This document shows positions 1 to 10,120 of a DNA stretch of 64,000 nucleotides, piece by piece. The DNA comes from Astragalus membranaceus (lineage: Eukaryota; Streptophyta; Magnoliopsida; Fabales; Fabaceae). The position numbers and the translations under genes are program-made. Where the stretch lies: NCBI GenBank assembly GCA_039519185.1, contig CM076849.1:57113087-57177086 (forward strand), written 5' to 3'. The notes beneath the pieces are model-generated. The model worked only from the letters and a program-made list of their open reading frames with translations. It searched no databases and had not been told where the DNA came from. Within the stretch, counting starts at the first letter, position 1; each line of letters begins with the position of its first letter.

Positions 1-1543
1 GAAAGTGATTTTTGAAAGAGATTGATTTGTACGACGATCAAACTAACAAAGGTTATGATGGATCATCGTTTATTATCCTTATGGAAAAAGGACATTGCCA
101 CTAATAGCTAAACGAACAAAGGCTCTGATTAGCTACTAGCAACAATGGGTTTGAAAATGATTCCTTTTGTTTGTTTTGTGAAAATGATTTGTTTACGGTT
201 GAAAAAGGATTTTTATTTGTTGCGCTTGACGAGAACGTGACTCGCTCCTACGTATCCCAAACGGGAATCAAAGCGACGTAGTTCTAATGAGAATGTTTTT
301 GAAAGGTTTGAAAGGAGAAGAGCTTTCATAACGATCGAGCAAGCAAAGGCTTTGAGCGATCATTACTAATAACCCTTGATGGCGTTCACGACAATCAAAC
401 AAGCCAAGGCTTTGAGTGATAGTCACTAATAACTCGCGTTAATTGGAAAAAGGTTTGAAAGATTTTTGGAAGAAAGGGTGAAGGCACTATCAATGATTGA
501 TTACAAAATTTAAACACATTCAATTATCACGAAATCATGCATATGTTGAATATTTAATCAAGACTAAACATGCCAACATAATCAAGAGACCCACCTATCA
601 GGGATGCAAGGTAAAAGTTCTCAAAGCAAGTGTGCGTGTAGGAGGGAGTGTATTTACCCTAATGACTCTATGCTACAACAGGCATGTAGACTTACGTCTT
701 CATTAGGAGGTCATACACATGGATGGAATGGCACATTGAATCAAGACATTTAAAATGCATCCAATAACAAGCAAGCAATTGATCATAGGCATAGAATGAT
801 CTTAATTAAACTAAGGAACATATGAACAATGATTTCTCAATAACATGAGAAAAGGGGAAATTGCATCAAGGCTAAGGTAAACCTATCCTTTGCATTCATG
901 AATATGTGCCCAAAGGTTAGTAACACAATCAAAGAGGAGGGAGCATCAAGGTTTTGGGAAATCCATCCTTTGCAATACCCCATGGACCTTAAACCACAAA
1001 CCTAACTATCTTTTATTCATTAAGAAGTTAAAAAAAAGGGGAAAGGTTGAATCATCTGAGACCATCTTCACCACTTAGAAAATGATGCACTAGGCATAAG
1101 TGGGAATCATGTGGTTCATCATCAACAAGGACGCTACAGCTAAATTAAATCACATAGGGCAATTTTGGCATGGATCAGAATGATTGAATTTTAACAAATA
1201 TAAAAACAGAAATACCTCTGATGAAGGCAGATATTACAACTCTGAAGAACGCAAATCCCGACTAACCCTTGCAGGAGATCAGCTCAGACGGACCAACGGC
1301 GCGAATAGAGCAAAAATGAAGCGTAGAGCTGGAAAATGAGATTTGCAAGAGTTGTCTTCTCAGATCTCGTGAAAAATGTCTGGAGCAAATATGTGTGTTT
1401 CTCTGATCTCGTGAGATGTGTGTCCGTGTGTGAAAAATCTGTGAAAAATGTGTCTGTGAAAATGTGTGTTCTCCTCTCTAATCTCGTAAAATCTCCTCCT
1501 GATCTCGTGGAGTCTCCCCCCTCCAATGTGACTTGAGGCTGCC

Positions 1544-1551
1544 TATTTATA
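1544..1551 (-). promoter_or_regulatory. TATA box of Ogre LTR (left copy)
   Basis: The plus strand reads TATTTATA, so the minus strand has TATAAATA followed by GG. The same box occurs at the matching place in the LTRs at 3747-3754 and 13910-13917. Conservation in three copies supports a promoter that fires leftwards. Confidence 0.7.
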
Positions 1552-1597
1552 GGCTTAGGAAAGCGTAGAATTTTTTAAAAACATTTATTGCAAGGAT

Positions 1598-2150
1598 GAA
1601 TCGATTGTTTGATGAAGTGTAACAAGTGCATAATCGATTCCTTGCCTTTGAAAAGTCACATGAATCGATTCCAAGCTTAGTTAAAATAGTGGGAATCGAT
1701 TCTTGAGCCTTTGGAAATAATAAAGAATCGATTCTTGGTTCCTTTGAAAACAAGAGGAATCGATTTTCAGGACCTTTTGCATAGGTGAAAATCGATTCTT
1801 GCTTTAGTTAAAATAGTGGGAATCGATTCTTGAGCCTTTGGAAATAATAAAGAATCGATTCTTGGTTCCTTTGAAAACAAAAGGAATCGATTTTCAGGAC
1901 CTTTTGCATAGGTGAAAATCGATTCTTGCTTTAGTTAACACAATGAGGAATCGATTCTTGGCCTAAGGAAGAGCTTGAAAATCGATTTCAAGGCCTATGC
2001 AAGAAGAGGGAAATCGATTTTCAGGACATCCCAAATAGGTGAAAATCGATTCTTCACTTAGTTAAAACAATTAGGAATCGATTCATGGCCTATGGAAGAG
2101 CCTGAAAATCGATTTCAAGGCCTATGCAATATACTATAAATCGATTCTTG
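1598..2150. repeat. GAATCGATTC palindrome cluster in LTR U3
   Basis: The core AATCGATT recurs many times, with flanks usually G...C or AA...TT so that each copy stays palindromic. A 127-bp block holding four copies is tandemly duplicated (1681-1807 and 1808-1934). The cluster lies upstream of the minus-strand TATA box, so it is in the promoter part (U3) of the LTR. Confidence 0.85.
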
Positions 2151-3746
2151 GCCTTTGGAACAAAATAGAAATCAATTCTTGCTTTCCAAAAAATGCTTTG
2201 CCATGCATGCATAAAATATTCTTCAAAGCTTGCCATGCATGCATAACATATTTTCAAAACCCTAATTTCTTAAAAAGTGCATTCTGACCCTAAAAATGAT
2301 TTCAAAAACTTTGGAGCGGTTTCTAGGACCCAAAATGCATAGTTTATTTTTGTGGGGAAAATTAGGGTTTGGACCTAAGCCGGACAAAATTGGGGTATGA
2401 CAGCTCTGTTGCACCCCGAAAAATCCCGGCTTGGGTTTCTCAACGTACAACGTGGAAAATTTTGGAGCCGCCACCAATATTTTAATTTTAAGACCAAAAC
2501 ATTGAAAAAAGGTCTTTTAGAAAAAGGCGGATGGTCTTTGAAAACTAGAGATATAGGTTCGGGGGTCGATTACGTGCGAGGAAGGTGTTAGCACCGCGCA
2601 CGTCCTTTCTACCGAAAGGGAACCTCTAATTAAATGTGTGGTTTTAACGTTTGATTTGAAAAATACCTAGATTTGCCTATTTATTTCTTGTTTGAAGATG
2701 AATGGGAAAACTTAATGAAAATTTTATTTTTTTGCGAGAAAGGGGGAAAAAGGGTTTTTAGAAAAAGTGCTTGACGGGACATGGCCCGCTCCTACGTATC
2801 CCCCGGTGCGATGGAGAATTCAAAGCTACGTAGTTCTTGGTTTTTTTTGAAAAGTTTTTGTTTTTTTTATCTTTTTTAGTGAGTTTTTTGAAATAGGACG
2901 AGCATTAGCAAATGATTGAACTAGCAGAGGCTATGATGAATCACTACTAAATACTCAAAAAGAGAGTTGCACCGTTAGTCAAACGAACAAAGGTTCTGAT
3001 GGACTATTGATAACAACTCGTTTTTTATTATCATTTTTGAAAGTGATTTTTGAAAGAGATTGATTTGTACGACGATCAAACTAACAAAGGTTATGATGGA
3101 TCATCGTTTATTATCCTTATGGAAAAAGGACATTGCCACTAATAGCTAAACGAACAAAGGCTCTGATTAGCTACTAGCAACAATGGGTTTGAAAATGATT
3201 CCTTTTGTTTGTTTTGTGAAAATGATTTGTTTACGGTTGAAAAAGGATTTTTATTTGTTGCGCTTGACGAGAACGTGGCTCGCTCCTACGTATCCCAAAC
3301 GGGAATCAAAGCGACGTAGTTCTAATGAAAAATGTTTTTTTGAAAGAGTTTGAAAGGGGAAGGTTGAATCATCTGAGACCATCTTCACCACTTAGAGAAT
3401 AATGCACTAGGCATAAGTGGGAATCATGTGGTTCATCATCAACAATCTATAGCTAGATTAAATCACATAGGACAATTTTGGCACTAATCACATTAACTGA
3501 ATATTAACAAATTTAAAGACAGAAATACCTCTGATGAAGGCCGATATTACAATTTGAAGAACGCGACCCTGACTAACTCTTGCAGATGATCAGCTCAGAC
3601 GGACCAACGGAACGAATGGAGCAGAAAAAATAAAGCGTAGAAGAGCTTTCCTAAAATGTGAGAGATTTCGAAAAATGAGTTTTTTCTCTGATTTCGTGAA
3701 AATGCGTGTGAAAATGTCTGTCTTTTGAAATGAAAAATGAGCTTCC

Positions 3747-3754
3747 TATTTATA
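3747..3754 (-). promoter_or_regulatory. TATA box of Ogre 3' LTR
   Basis: TATTTATA on the plus strand gives TATAAATA on the minus strand, conserved with the boxes at 1544 and 13910. The palindrome cluster at 3789-4132 lies immediately upstream of it in the direction of transcription. Confidence 0.7.
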
Positions 3755-3788
3755 GGAAATCAGATTTGATCTATTTTAGGAAACGGAG

Positions 3789-4132
3789 TAATCGATTATG
3801 TTGGAAATAACTTGGGAGATGTAATCGATTATTGGCTCATTGATTTTTGAGTGGATAATCGATTATGTGTGAAGGAAAAACAAGTGTATAATCGATTATC
3901 AACCTTCCTAAAAAGGCGGTAATCGATTATATGCTTAGTTACAAGAAGGGAGTAATCGATTTATTTGAGAAATATGGAAACTTCCATTTGCTTCATAATC
4001 GATTATGTGTGATGTGCAAATGAGGGCTAATCGATTATTTGCTTCCAAAATGATTAGGATAATCGATTTATTGTTGTAAATAAGGAAACAATCGATTATT
4101 CGCTTTAGTAAAGATAGGAGAGTAATCGATTA
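3789..4132. repeat. TAATCGATTA palindromes at ~33-bp spacing
   Basis: Copies of AATCGATT start at 3789, 3822, 3856, 3889, 3920, 3953, 3996, 4028, 4060, 4089 and 4123. Spacing is 29-34 bp apart from one gap of 43. The sequence between copies is poorly conserved, so the phased palindrome is what persists. It sits just upstream of the LTR TATA box. Confidence 0.9.
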
Positions 4133-4502
4133 TGTGCTCTGAAAACATTCGGGCACATAATCTATTACCATAATCCATTATCTTTGTAAAAATAAAGGAT
4201 TTTAATTTCAAGCCCTCAACCAAAATATTTTTAGAAATATTTTTCAAAACTATTTTGATGCACCATGCATGTTTTGAAACACTCATCTCTCAGCTACTAA
4301 AAGTCATAGACCTTCAGTGATAAATGACCAAAATGCCCTTTTTGACCCTAAAAACCCTAATTTCCCAAAAAGTGCATTCTAACCCTAAAAATGATTTCAA
4401 AAACTTTGGAATGGTTTCTAGGACCCAAAATGCAATGCATAATTTATTTTTGTGTGGAAAATTAGGGTTTGGACCTAAGCCGGACAAAATTGGGGTATGA
4501 CA

Positions 4503-4518
4503 GCTGCCCCTCTTTATC
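4503..4518 (-). other. Polypurine tract of the Ogre element
   Basis: On the minus strand the bases just before the 3' LTR read AAAGAGGGGCAGC, a purine-rich tract that would prime plus-strand DNA synthesis. Its place directly against the LTR end fixes the orientation of the element. Confidence 0.8.
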
Positions 4519-4720
4519 TGAATTTTAACGAGGAATATGAATTGGCCGAAACATATTCCAAGGCAAAATGAAGATAAGGAATTCAGAAATTATACCGATT
4601 TTGTCCACTTGGGGAAACCCGAATTTTCCTCTTTTTCTTTTTCTATTTTTGAAAAGATGGGTTTTGAGAACAAACGGGGAACGGTTAACACTTGGCGCAT
4701 TAACTGAGAGAGAAAATGAC

Positions 4721-5268
4721 GGACCACTCGGGATCTGAATGAGCACTAAGGCTCTGAAGGACCACTCAGGGTCTGAAGGAGCACTAAGGCTCTGAAGGAC
4801 CACTCAGGGCCTGGAAGGCTGCCTAGGCCTTAATTGAAGGACCATCGTGGTCTGAAGGAGCGCTACTAGCTATGGTACCAGTAAAACGGTCTGAGGGGGC
4901 CTTTCGAGCGGCCATGATGGGTCAAGATCAGCTCCGGAACTGATATGTTGACTATGAAGGACGTCCATTGTGTCTTAGGCTGACACAACTAGTCTGAAGG
5001 ACCACTCGGGGTCTGAAGGACTTACCCGCAGCTCGAATACGAGGTGAAGTCTGTTTTTGAAGGGACACTTGGGTCCTGAAGGGAATCACGAATCCTGTTG
5101 TTTAATTGATTGAAAAGTTCAACTAAAGCAGACAGAAAAGTAAAATGGGCACTTGGCGCGCAAACAGAAAAGTAAATGGGCACTCGGCGTGCAAACAGAA
5201 AGGTAAATGGGCACTTGGCGTGCAAACAGAAAAGTAAATGGGCACTTGGCGTGCAAATAGAGAGGTAA
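4721..5268. repeat. Hairpin-unit repeats in Ogre 3' UTR
   Basis: Degenerate units share a linker close to TGAAGGA and a short loop, but their arms differ and stay complementary. Examples are GAGC/GCTC (4741-4754), GACC/GGTC (4760-4773), GTGTC/GACAC (4970-4986) and GGAC/GTCC (5063-5076). From 5141 a second unit with GCAC/GTGC arms (loop TTGGC or TCGGC) and an AAACAGAAA linker repeats four times. The region lies between the end of pol and the polypurine tract, that is, in the 3' UTR. Confidence 0.75.
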
Positions 5269-5295
5269 TAAAGCGGTAAAGAAAGCAGTAAGGAC

Positions 5296-6882
5296 GGAGC
5301 GCTGAGGGCTCAGGATGAGCGCGGAGGGCTCAGGATGAGCACGGAGGGCTCAGGATGAGCACGGAGGGCTCAGGATGAGCGCGGAGGGCTCAGGATGAGC
5401 ACAGAGGGCTCGGGATGAGCACAGAGGGCTCAGGATGAGCGCAGAGGGCTCAGGATGAGCGCGGAGGGCTCAGGAGGAGCGCGGAGGGCTCAGGATGAGC
5501 ACAGAGGGCTCAGGAGGGAGCACAGAGGACTCAGGATGAGCGCAGAGGGCTCAGGGGGAGCACAGAGGGCTCAGGATGAGCGCGGAGGGCTCAGGAGGAG
5601 CGCGGAGGGCTCAGGAGGAGCGCGGAGGGCTCAGGATGAGCACAGAGGGCTCAGGAGGGAGCACAGAGGGCTCAGGATGAGCGCAGAGGGCTCAGGGGGA
5701 GCACAGAGGGCTCAGGATGAGCACAGAGGGCTCAGGAGGGAGCACAGAGGGCTCAGGATGAGCGCAGAGGGCTCAGGAGGAGCAGAGAGGGCTCGGGATG
5801 AGCACAGAGGGCTCAGGATGAGCGCAGAGGGCTCAGGATGAGCGCGGAGGGCTCAGGAGGAGCGCGGAGGGCTCAGGATGAGCACAGAGGGCTCAGGAGG
5901 GAGCACAGAGGGCTCAGGATGAGCGCAGAGGGCTCAGGAGGGAGCACAGAGGGCTCAGGATGATGAGCACAGAGGGCTCAGGGGGAGCACAGAGGGCTCA
6001 GGGGGAGCACAGAGGGCTCAGGGAGAGCACAGAGGGCTCAGGATGAGCACAGAGGGCTCAGGGGGGAGCGCAGAGGGCTCAGGATGAGCGCAGAGGGCTC
6101 AGGATGAGCGCAGAGGGCTCAGGAGGAGCACAGAGGGCTCAGGAGGAGCACAGAGGGCTCAAGGGGAGCACAGAGGGCTCATGAGGATGAGCACAGAGGG
6201 CTCAGGAGGATGAGCACAGAGGGCTCAGGAGGAGCACAGAGGGCTCAGGGGGAGCACAGAGGGCTCATGAGGATGAGCACAGAGGGCTCAGGAGGATGAG
6301 CACAGAGGGCTCAGGAGGAGCACAGAGGGCTCAGGGGGAGCACAGAGGGCTCATGAGGATGAGCACAGAGGGCTCAGGAGGATGAGCACAGAGGGCTCAG
6401 GAGGAGCACAAAGGGCTCAGGGGGAGCACAGAGGGCTCAGGATGAGCACAGAGGGCTCAGGATGAGCACAGAGGGCTCAGGATGAGCGCAGAGGGCTCAG
6501 AATGAGCACAGAGGGCTCAGGATGAGCGCAGAGGGCTCAGGAGGGAGCACAAAGGGCTCAGGATGAGCACAGAGGGCTCAGGATGAGCGCGGAGGGCTCG
6601 GGATGAGCACAGAGGGCTCAGGAGGAGCACAGAGGGCTCAGGAGGAGCACAGAGGGCTCAGGATGAGCGCGGAGGGCTCAGGATGAGCGCGGAGGGCTCA
6701 GGATGAGCGCGGAGGGCTCAGGGGGAGCAAAGAGGGCTCAGGGGGGAGCACAGAGGGCTCAGGATGAGCACAGAGGGCTCAGGAGGAGCACAGAGGGCTC
6801 AGGATGAGCACAGAAGGCTCAGGATAAGCACAGAGGGCTCAGGATGAGCGCAGAGGGCTCAGGATGAGCGCAGAGGGCTCAC
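5296..6882. repeat. 20-23-bp minisatellite in Ogre 3' UTR (~75-80 units)
   Basis: The consensus unit is close to GAGCACAGAGGGCTCAGGAT, with A/G exchange at several places and units stretched by GGAGG or ATG. Each unit contains GAGC and GCTC arms around a 6-7-base spacer, like the hairpin units next to it. The open frame read through it (5455-5841) is only repeat translation. Tandem arrays in the 3' UTR of Ogre-type elements are known from other legumes, where they seeded satellites. Confidence 0.95.
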
Positions 6883-8327
6883 AAATTCTGTTGATTGGTT
6901 GATTTGAAATGACCGATGCTGCTGTATTGGATTGAGGTACCTGCATATGTTAGTTGATGCAAGGAATGGTGCATGGAGTATGGGTGCATGTTATGCAAGG
7001 GGCATGTTATGCATGTGCATGCAATGCTATGATTTTGGTGTGATGATGAATGTGGTGGATGCGGTTATGCAAATGTAATGCAGATGTATGCTACGTGGAT
7101 GCATGTGACGCTGATGCATGCAATGCTGGACGCTTTTGATATTCTCTTTTGGCTTTCCTTGATGGTTGCTTTTTTTTTATTTATTTATGAAGTGCGGGTA
7201 TGCAAATGCAATGCTTGAGAGTTGTGAAATGCTTTGGTTTATTTGATGGAATGCTAAATTATGGACTCGACATTAGTCTGATTTAAGGATCACAACGAGT
7301 CTGGTTTATGGGACGACAAGCCTGGTTTATGGAGCAATATGTGTCTGCATATTGGTCTGGTTTATGGACCCTAAAGGTCTGGTTTAAGGACACAAAGGTC
7401 TGGTTTGACCGCATGGAATGCCAGTGTATGCAATGGAAGGCTTCGTTTTGTTTTTTCTATGAGATGCATGATGCAAATGCCATGATTGCTATTTTCTTTT
7501 TCTTTCTCTTATGATGAATGCAAATGCCTGAATTTCTCTTTTTCTTTACTTTATGTCTGATAAATGCATGATTTTATGCATGATGAATGTAATGCATGAC
7601 TGTGTTTTGTTTATTGCCTTTTTTGCTTATTTTTTTTATTTTTGCTGGTTCAGCCAACCCGCGACACTCATGACACGAGACTGAGGACTCTGTTGGACTT
7701 GCGGGGCTCATGGGCCGAGTGCATGTTGGTCTTGACTTTGCTGGTTTGAAGCAATCGTGGATGTAGTTGCTCTCTTGCATGATTGACTGATTTTGAGGAT
7801 GTGCTTTCTCTCAGGACTCTTAAGAATCTCGTAATGATTTGCAATGCTCTATGAGATATGCACATGTTTTACAGTTCAGGACCATCATCATCATAAAACA
7901 TTTATTTTGAGCAGAAAAAACAGAAAATAAAAGAGTGAACAGATACGAGAAATTTGAACTTTATTAATGTGGAAACCGGTCGCACAAGAAGTTACGCCGA
8001 TTATTTATTACACTTGAAAGTTTAAACTGTAAAAAGACACGAAAAAGGAGAGAAGCTGAATTCTGACTGTCCGTCTCTGTGGAACAGTGCCAAACATCTA
8101 TGTCCCTGACCTTGATCACTCCCTCATCCAAGCTTGTAGGAGAGTTGTATGCCTTTCTTTACTTTTCATGCCTAAGTTTTCAGACCCTAATTTTTGCCTG
8201 GATCGCCCTTTGCGGGTTTTCAATCCACCGGGTCGCTCTGATTTTGCCTAGGTCGCCCTTTGCGGGTTTTCAACCTAGCGAGCTAATTCTTACTTGGCTT
8301 GTCTTTCTCTTTTTTCATCTATTTCTT
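6883..8327. other. Non-coding 3' part of the Ogre element
   Basis: This stretch lies between the minisatellite and the stop codon of pol. 6900-7260 is rich in alternating ATGCA/TGCAT words. 7270-7420 has repeated TGGTTTATGGA and TCTGGTTT words. 8100-8330 has two copies of a phrase containing CGCCCTTTGCGGGTTTTCAA. I see no gene in it. Confidence 0.6.
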
Positions 8328-8878
8328 TTAGGCATAATACTTCTTCACTTGATCTGAATTGACTGGATTCCTGAGATCTTCGCCGTCTATGTTTATGAGT
8401 ATCGGCGCTCCTCTGGAAAAAGCTTTCTTGACTTCACATGGACCGTCATAAGTGGGCCTCAACTTCCCACGGAGTCAGTCCGGATAGGTAGGATCTTTTT
8501 GAGTACAAGGTCTCCTTCGCCGAATTCTCGAAGACGGACTTTCCTGCTGAAAGCTGCCTTCATTTTTTGTTGGTACAATTGGCCATGGCGCAGGGCAGCA
8601 ATTCTTTTCCCTTTAATGAGATTCAGTTGATCTAGACGAGCTTGGATCCATTTTGCTTCTTCTAACCTGGCCTCCATGACTACTCGTAGAGAGGGTATTT
8701 CAACCTTGATGAGAAGAACTGCTTCTGACCCATACACTAGAGAGGAAAGGGGGTTGCCCCTGTATGATTTCAATGAATGTGAGTGCGACAAGGGATGAGA
8801 TAGGTGTAGGATCAATTTCCCCAATTGTAGGAGGGGTGAAGAGCGACAGGATTGCCCCACTTGGCATATTGTAAACAA
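8328..8878 (-). pseudogene. Ogre integrase C-terminal region (pol 3' end), broken
   Basis: Reading leftwards from about 8790, the frame gives LVYGSEAVLLIKVEIPSL, then a helix-rich stretch and GEGDLVLKKILP. This is the region after the catalytic core of Ogre-type integrase. A single missing base near 8472 shifts the frame. The other frame then continues with LRPTYDG, VKKAF and NSDQVKKYYA before a TAA at 8328-8330, the usual end of this pol family. Nothing of the DDE core is found upstream. Residues before LVYG are degenerate. It is a relic and cannot make integrase. Confidence 0.85.
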
Positions 8879-9630
8879 ATGAATTTACTTGTCCTTGAGC
8901 TAAAACTTTGAGAAAACAACAGCAATCAATCATTGATCGGAATGGACCTTTCGGGATTGTGGTGTTTTGTGGAGGAGAGATGAGTAGGCTTAATGAGGTA
9001 TTTGGGGCTAATGGCAGGATGGTTTTTATTCGGTGTTGGTTGTCGATCGATGATTTATGATGGGTTAACTGGCTTGATGAGGTATTAGGAAATTTTATTC
9101 CTGGCTAAAGGTCTGTGGAGGGCGGGTCATCGCGGTCAAATGAGAGTGTTTGCGGTTTATGAGAAGAGGGGTGTATGGAAATGAGAAAGTGTTCGAAGGT
9201 TTATTGAGACGAGGACCTCTTGGGTTTTGTGGTAACATGTATCAACTCACTATTTACATCTTTTTTTGTATTTTTTCTTTTGGTTTTGGGATTTTCCTTT
9301 TGAATGATTTTTCCTTCTTTGACTTCTTCTTGAGCTTGGGCGAACTGATAAAGAACGATGCACTGTTCTTTCTGAGGTGGTCCTTGTCTAAGGTGACTTT
9401 TGGATTTTTGGCTTTTTCTTGGCTCAAGATGGGTCGGAAAGGATTATGTTTTTTTCTTTGGGATTTTCTTGGCTTACGGTGGGTAGGAGAGGATTTTGTT
9501 TTTGGATATGGAATGGTGGTCCAATCTTTATTTCAAATCATGATTGCTTATTTCCTCACGAATTAACTCTGGGACAATAATTCGCTTACTTTCATGTGCT
9601 TGCCCTTCTTCTTTATTTCCTTTTTGCGCT
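8879..9630. other. Former pol interior, no recognisable domain
   Basis: In complete relatives RT, RNase H and the integrase core would lie here, several kilobases in all. Only about 750 bases remain, with no conserved motif in any frame. The T-rich open frame on the plus strand (9150-9566) lacks family features. Confidence 0.6.
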
Positions 9631-9850
9631 CTAATTTTCCTTTATTGAAGTACCCATCTCGACTTCTTTCTTGTTTTCAGTGGTCCCCAAGTTGATCACT
9701 TCAGTGGATTCCCCGTGATGCTGAATAACCCTTTTTCCTCGCTTCATTAACCTTCTGAAGGGTTTTCCCGGTCTTTCTCAACGTCCCACTCTGCTTGATT
9801 GATAAGGTGATCAAAGTCAAAATATGGACCGTTGGCACTGTTATTTTGAG
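9631..9850 (-). pseudogene. Ogre protease-RT linker fragment
   Basis: The minus strand codes YFDFDHLINQAEWD, then after a one-base shift VIQHHGESTEVINLG and KKEVEMG, ending at a TAG (9631-9633). This acidic INQAE...EVINLG stretch is a signature found just before the RT of Ogre/Tat polyproteins. The RT itself does not follow. It shows that a once complete pol was shortened by deletion. Confidence 0.75.
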
Positions 9851-10120
9851 AGACAATTGCTATGGATTTGCTTTTTGCCGAGGCGAAAAAGCAGAATGGA
9901 AGGTGAGACATGCAGGCAAAAATAATAAAGAAAAGAAGAGACACATGAAATGAAAAGGAATTGATTTTTATTGATTGGAATTCAAAAACAACGTTTTTAT
10001 TGATGATGATGATTTAGAAAATAAAAACATGTGCGCCCCTAACAATTGGTCCTGTGGCCTTGGGCAGAGCCACAGGGTTGCATTACAAATGACTACTTTA
10101 AATCAAAGGTCCCAGGAGGA

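Larger units (their letters stand above)
1..2402 (-). mobile_element. Ogre-type LTR (left part outside window)
   Basis: The segment ends with GGGGTATGACA, the same end as the LTRs at 4502 and 14789. Its first ~330 bases are almost identical to 3035-3365. Read on the minus strand it begins TGTCATACCCC and holds a TATAAATA box. It differs from the other two LTRs by about 700 extra bases (about 330-1040) and by carrying GAATCGATTC-type instead of TAATCGATTA-type palindromes in U3. It is followed by only four bases (GCTC) before the next LTR starts at 2407. It is probably the 3' LTR of another Ogre copy. No real protein is encoded; the short open frames here are incidental. Confidence 0.8.
2407..4502 (-). 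repeat. Ogre 3' LTR
   Basis: The plus strand starts TGTTGCACCCCG and ends GGGGTATGACA, giving a 2096-bp LTR with TG...CA ends. It is roughly 90-95 percent like the LTR at 12535-14789 by eye. It holds the TATA box at 3747-3754, eleven AATCGATT palindromes (3789-4132) and four copies of a two-stem hairpin motif (2913-3135). Two copies of a CTACGTA...TACGTAG hairpin block also lie within it. Confidence 0.85.

Noticed and set aside
5455..5841. 128-residue open frame (Ser/Glu/Gly/Arg-rich repeat protein)
   Set aside because: It is the 20-bp minisatellite read through in one frame. There is no start context, no flanking coding signal, and units drift without regard to codons.
5296..6882. CRISPR-like regular array
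   Set aside because: Units are contiguous with no unique spacers, lengths vary, and the DNA is plant retrotransposon 3' UTR.
9150..9566. 138-residue Phe/Leu-rich open frame on the plus strand
   Set aside because: Antisense to the Ogre pol relic. Composition comes from T-rich sequence; no signal, domain or repeat support.
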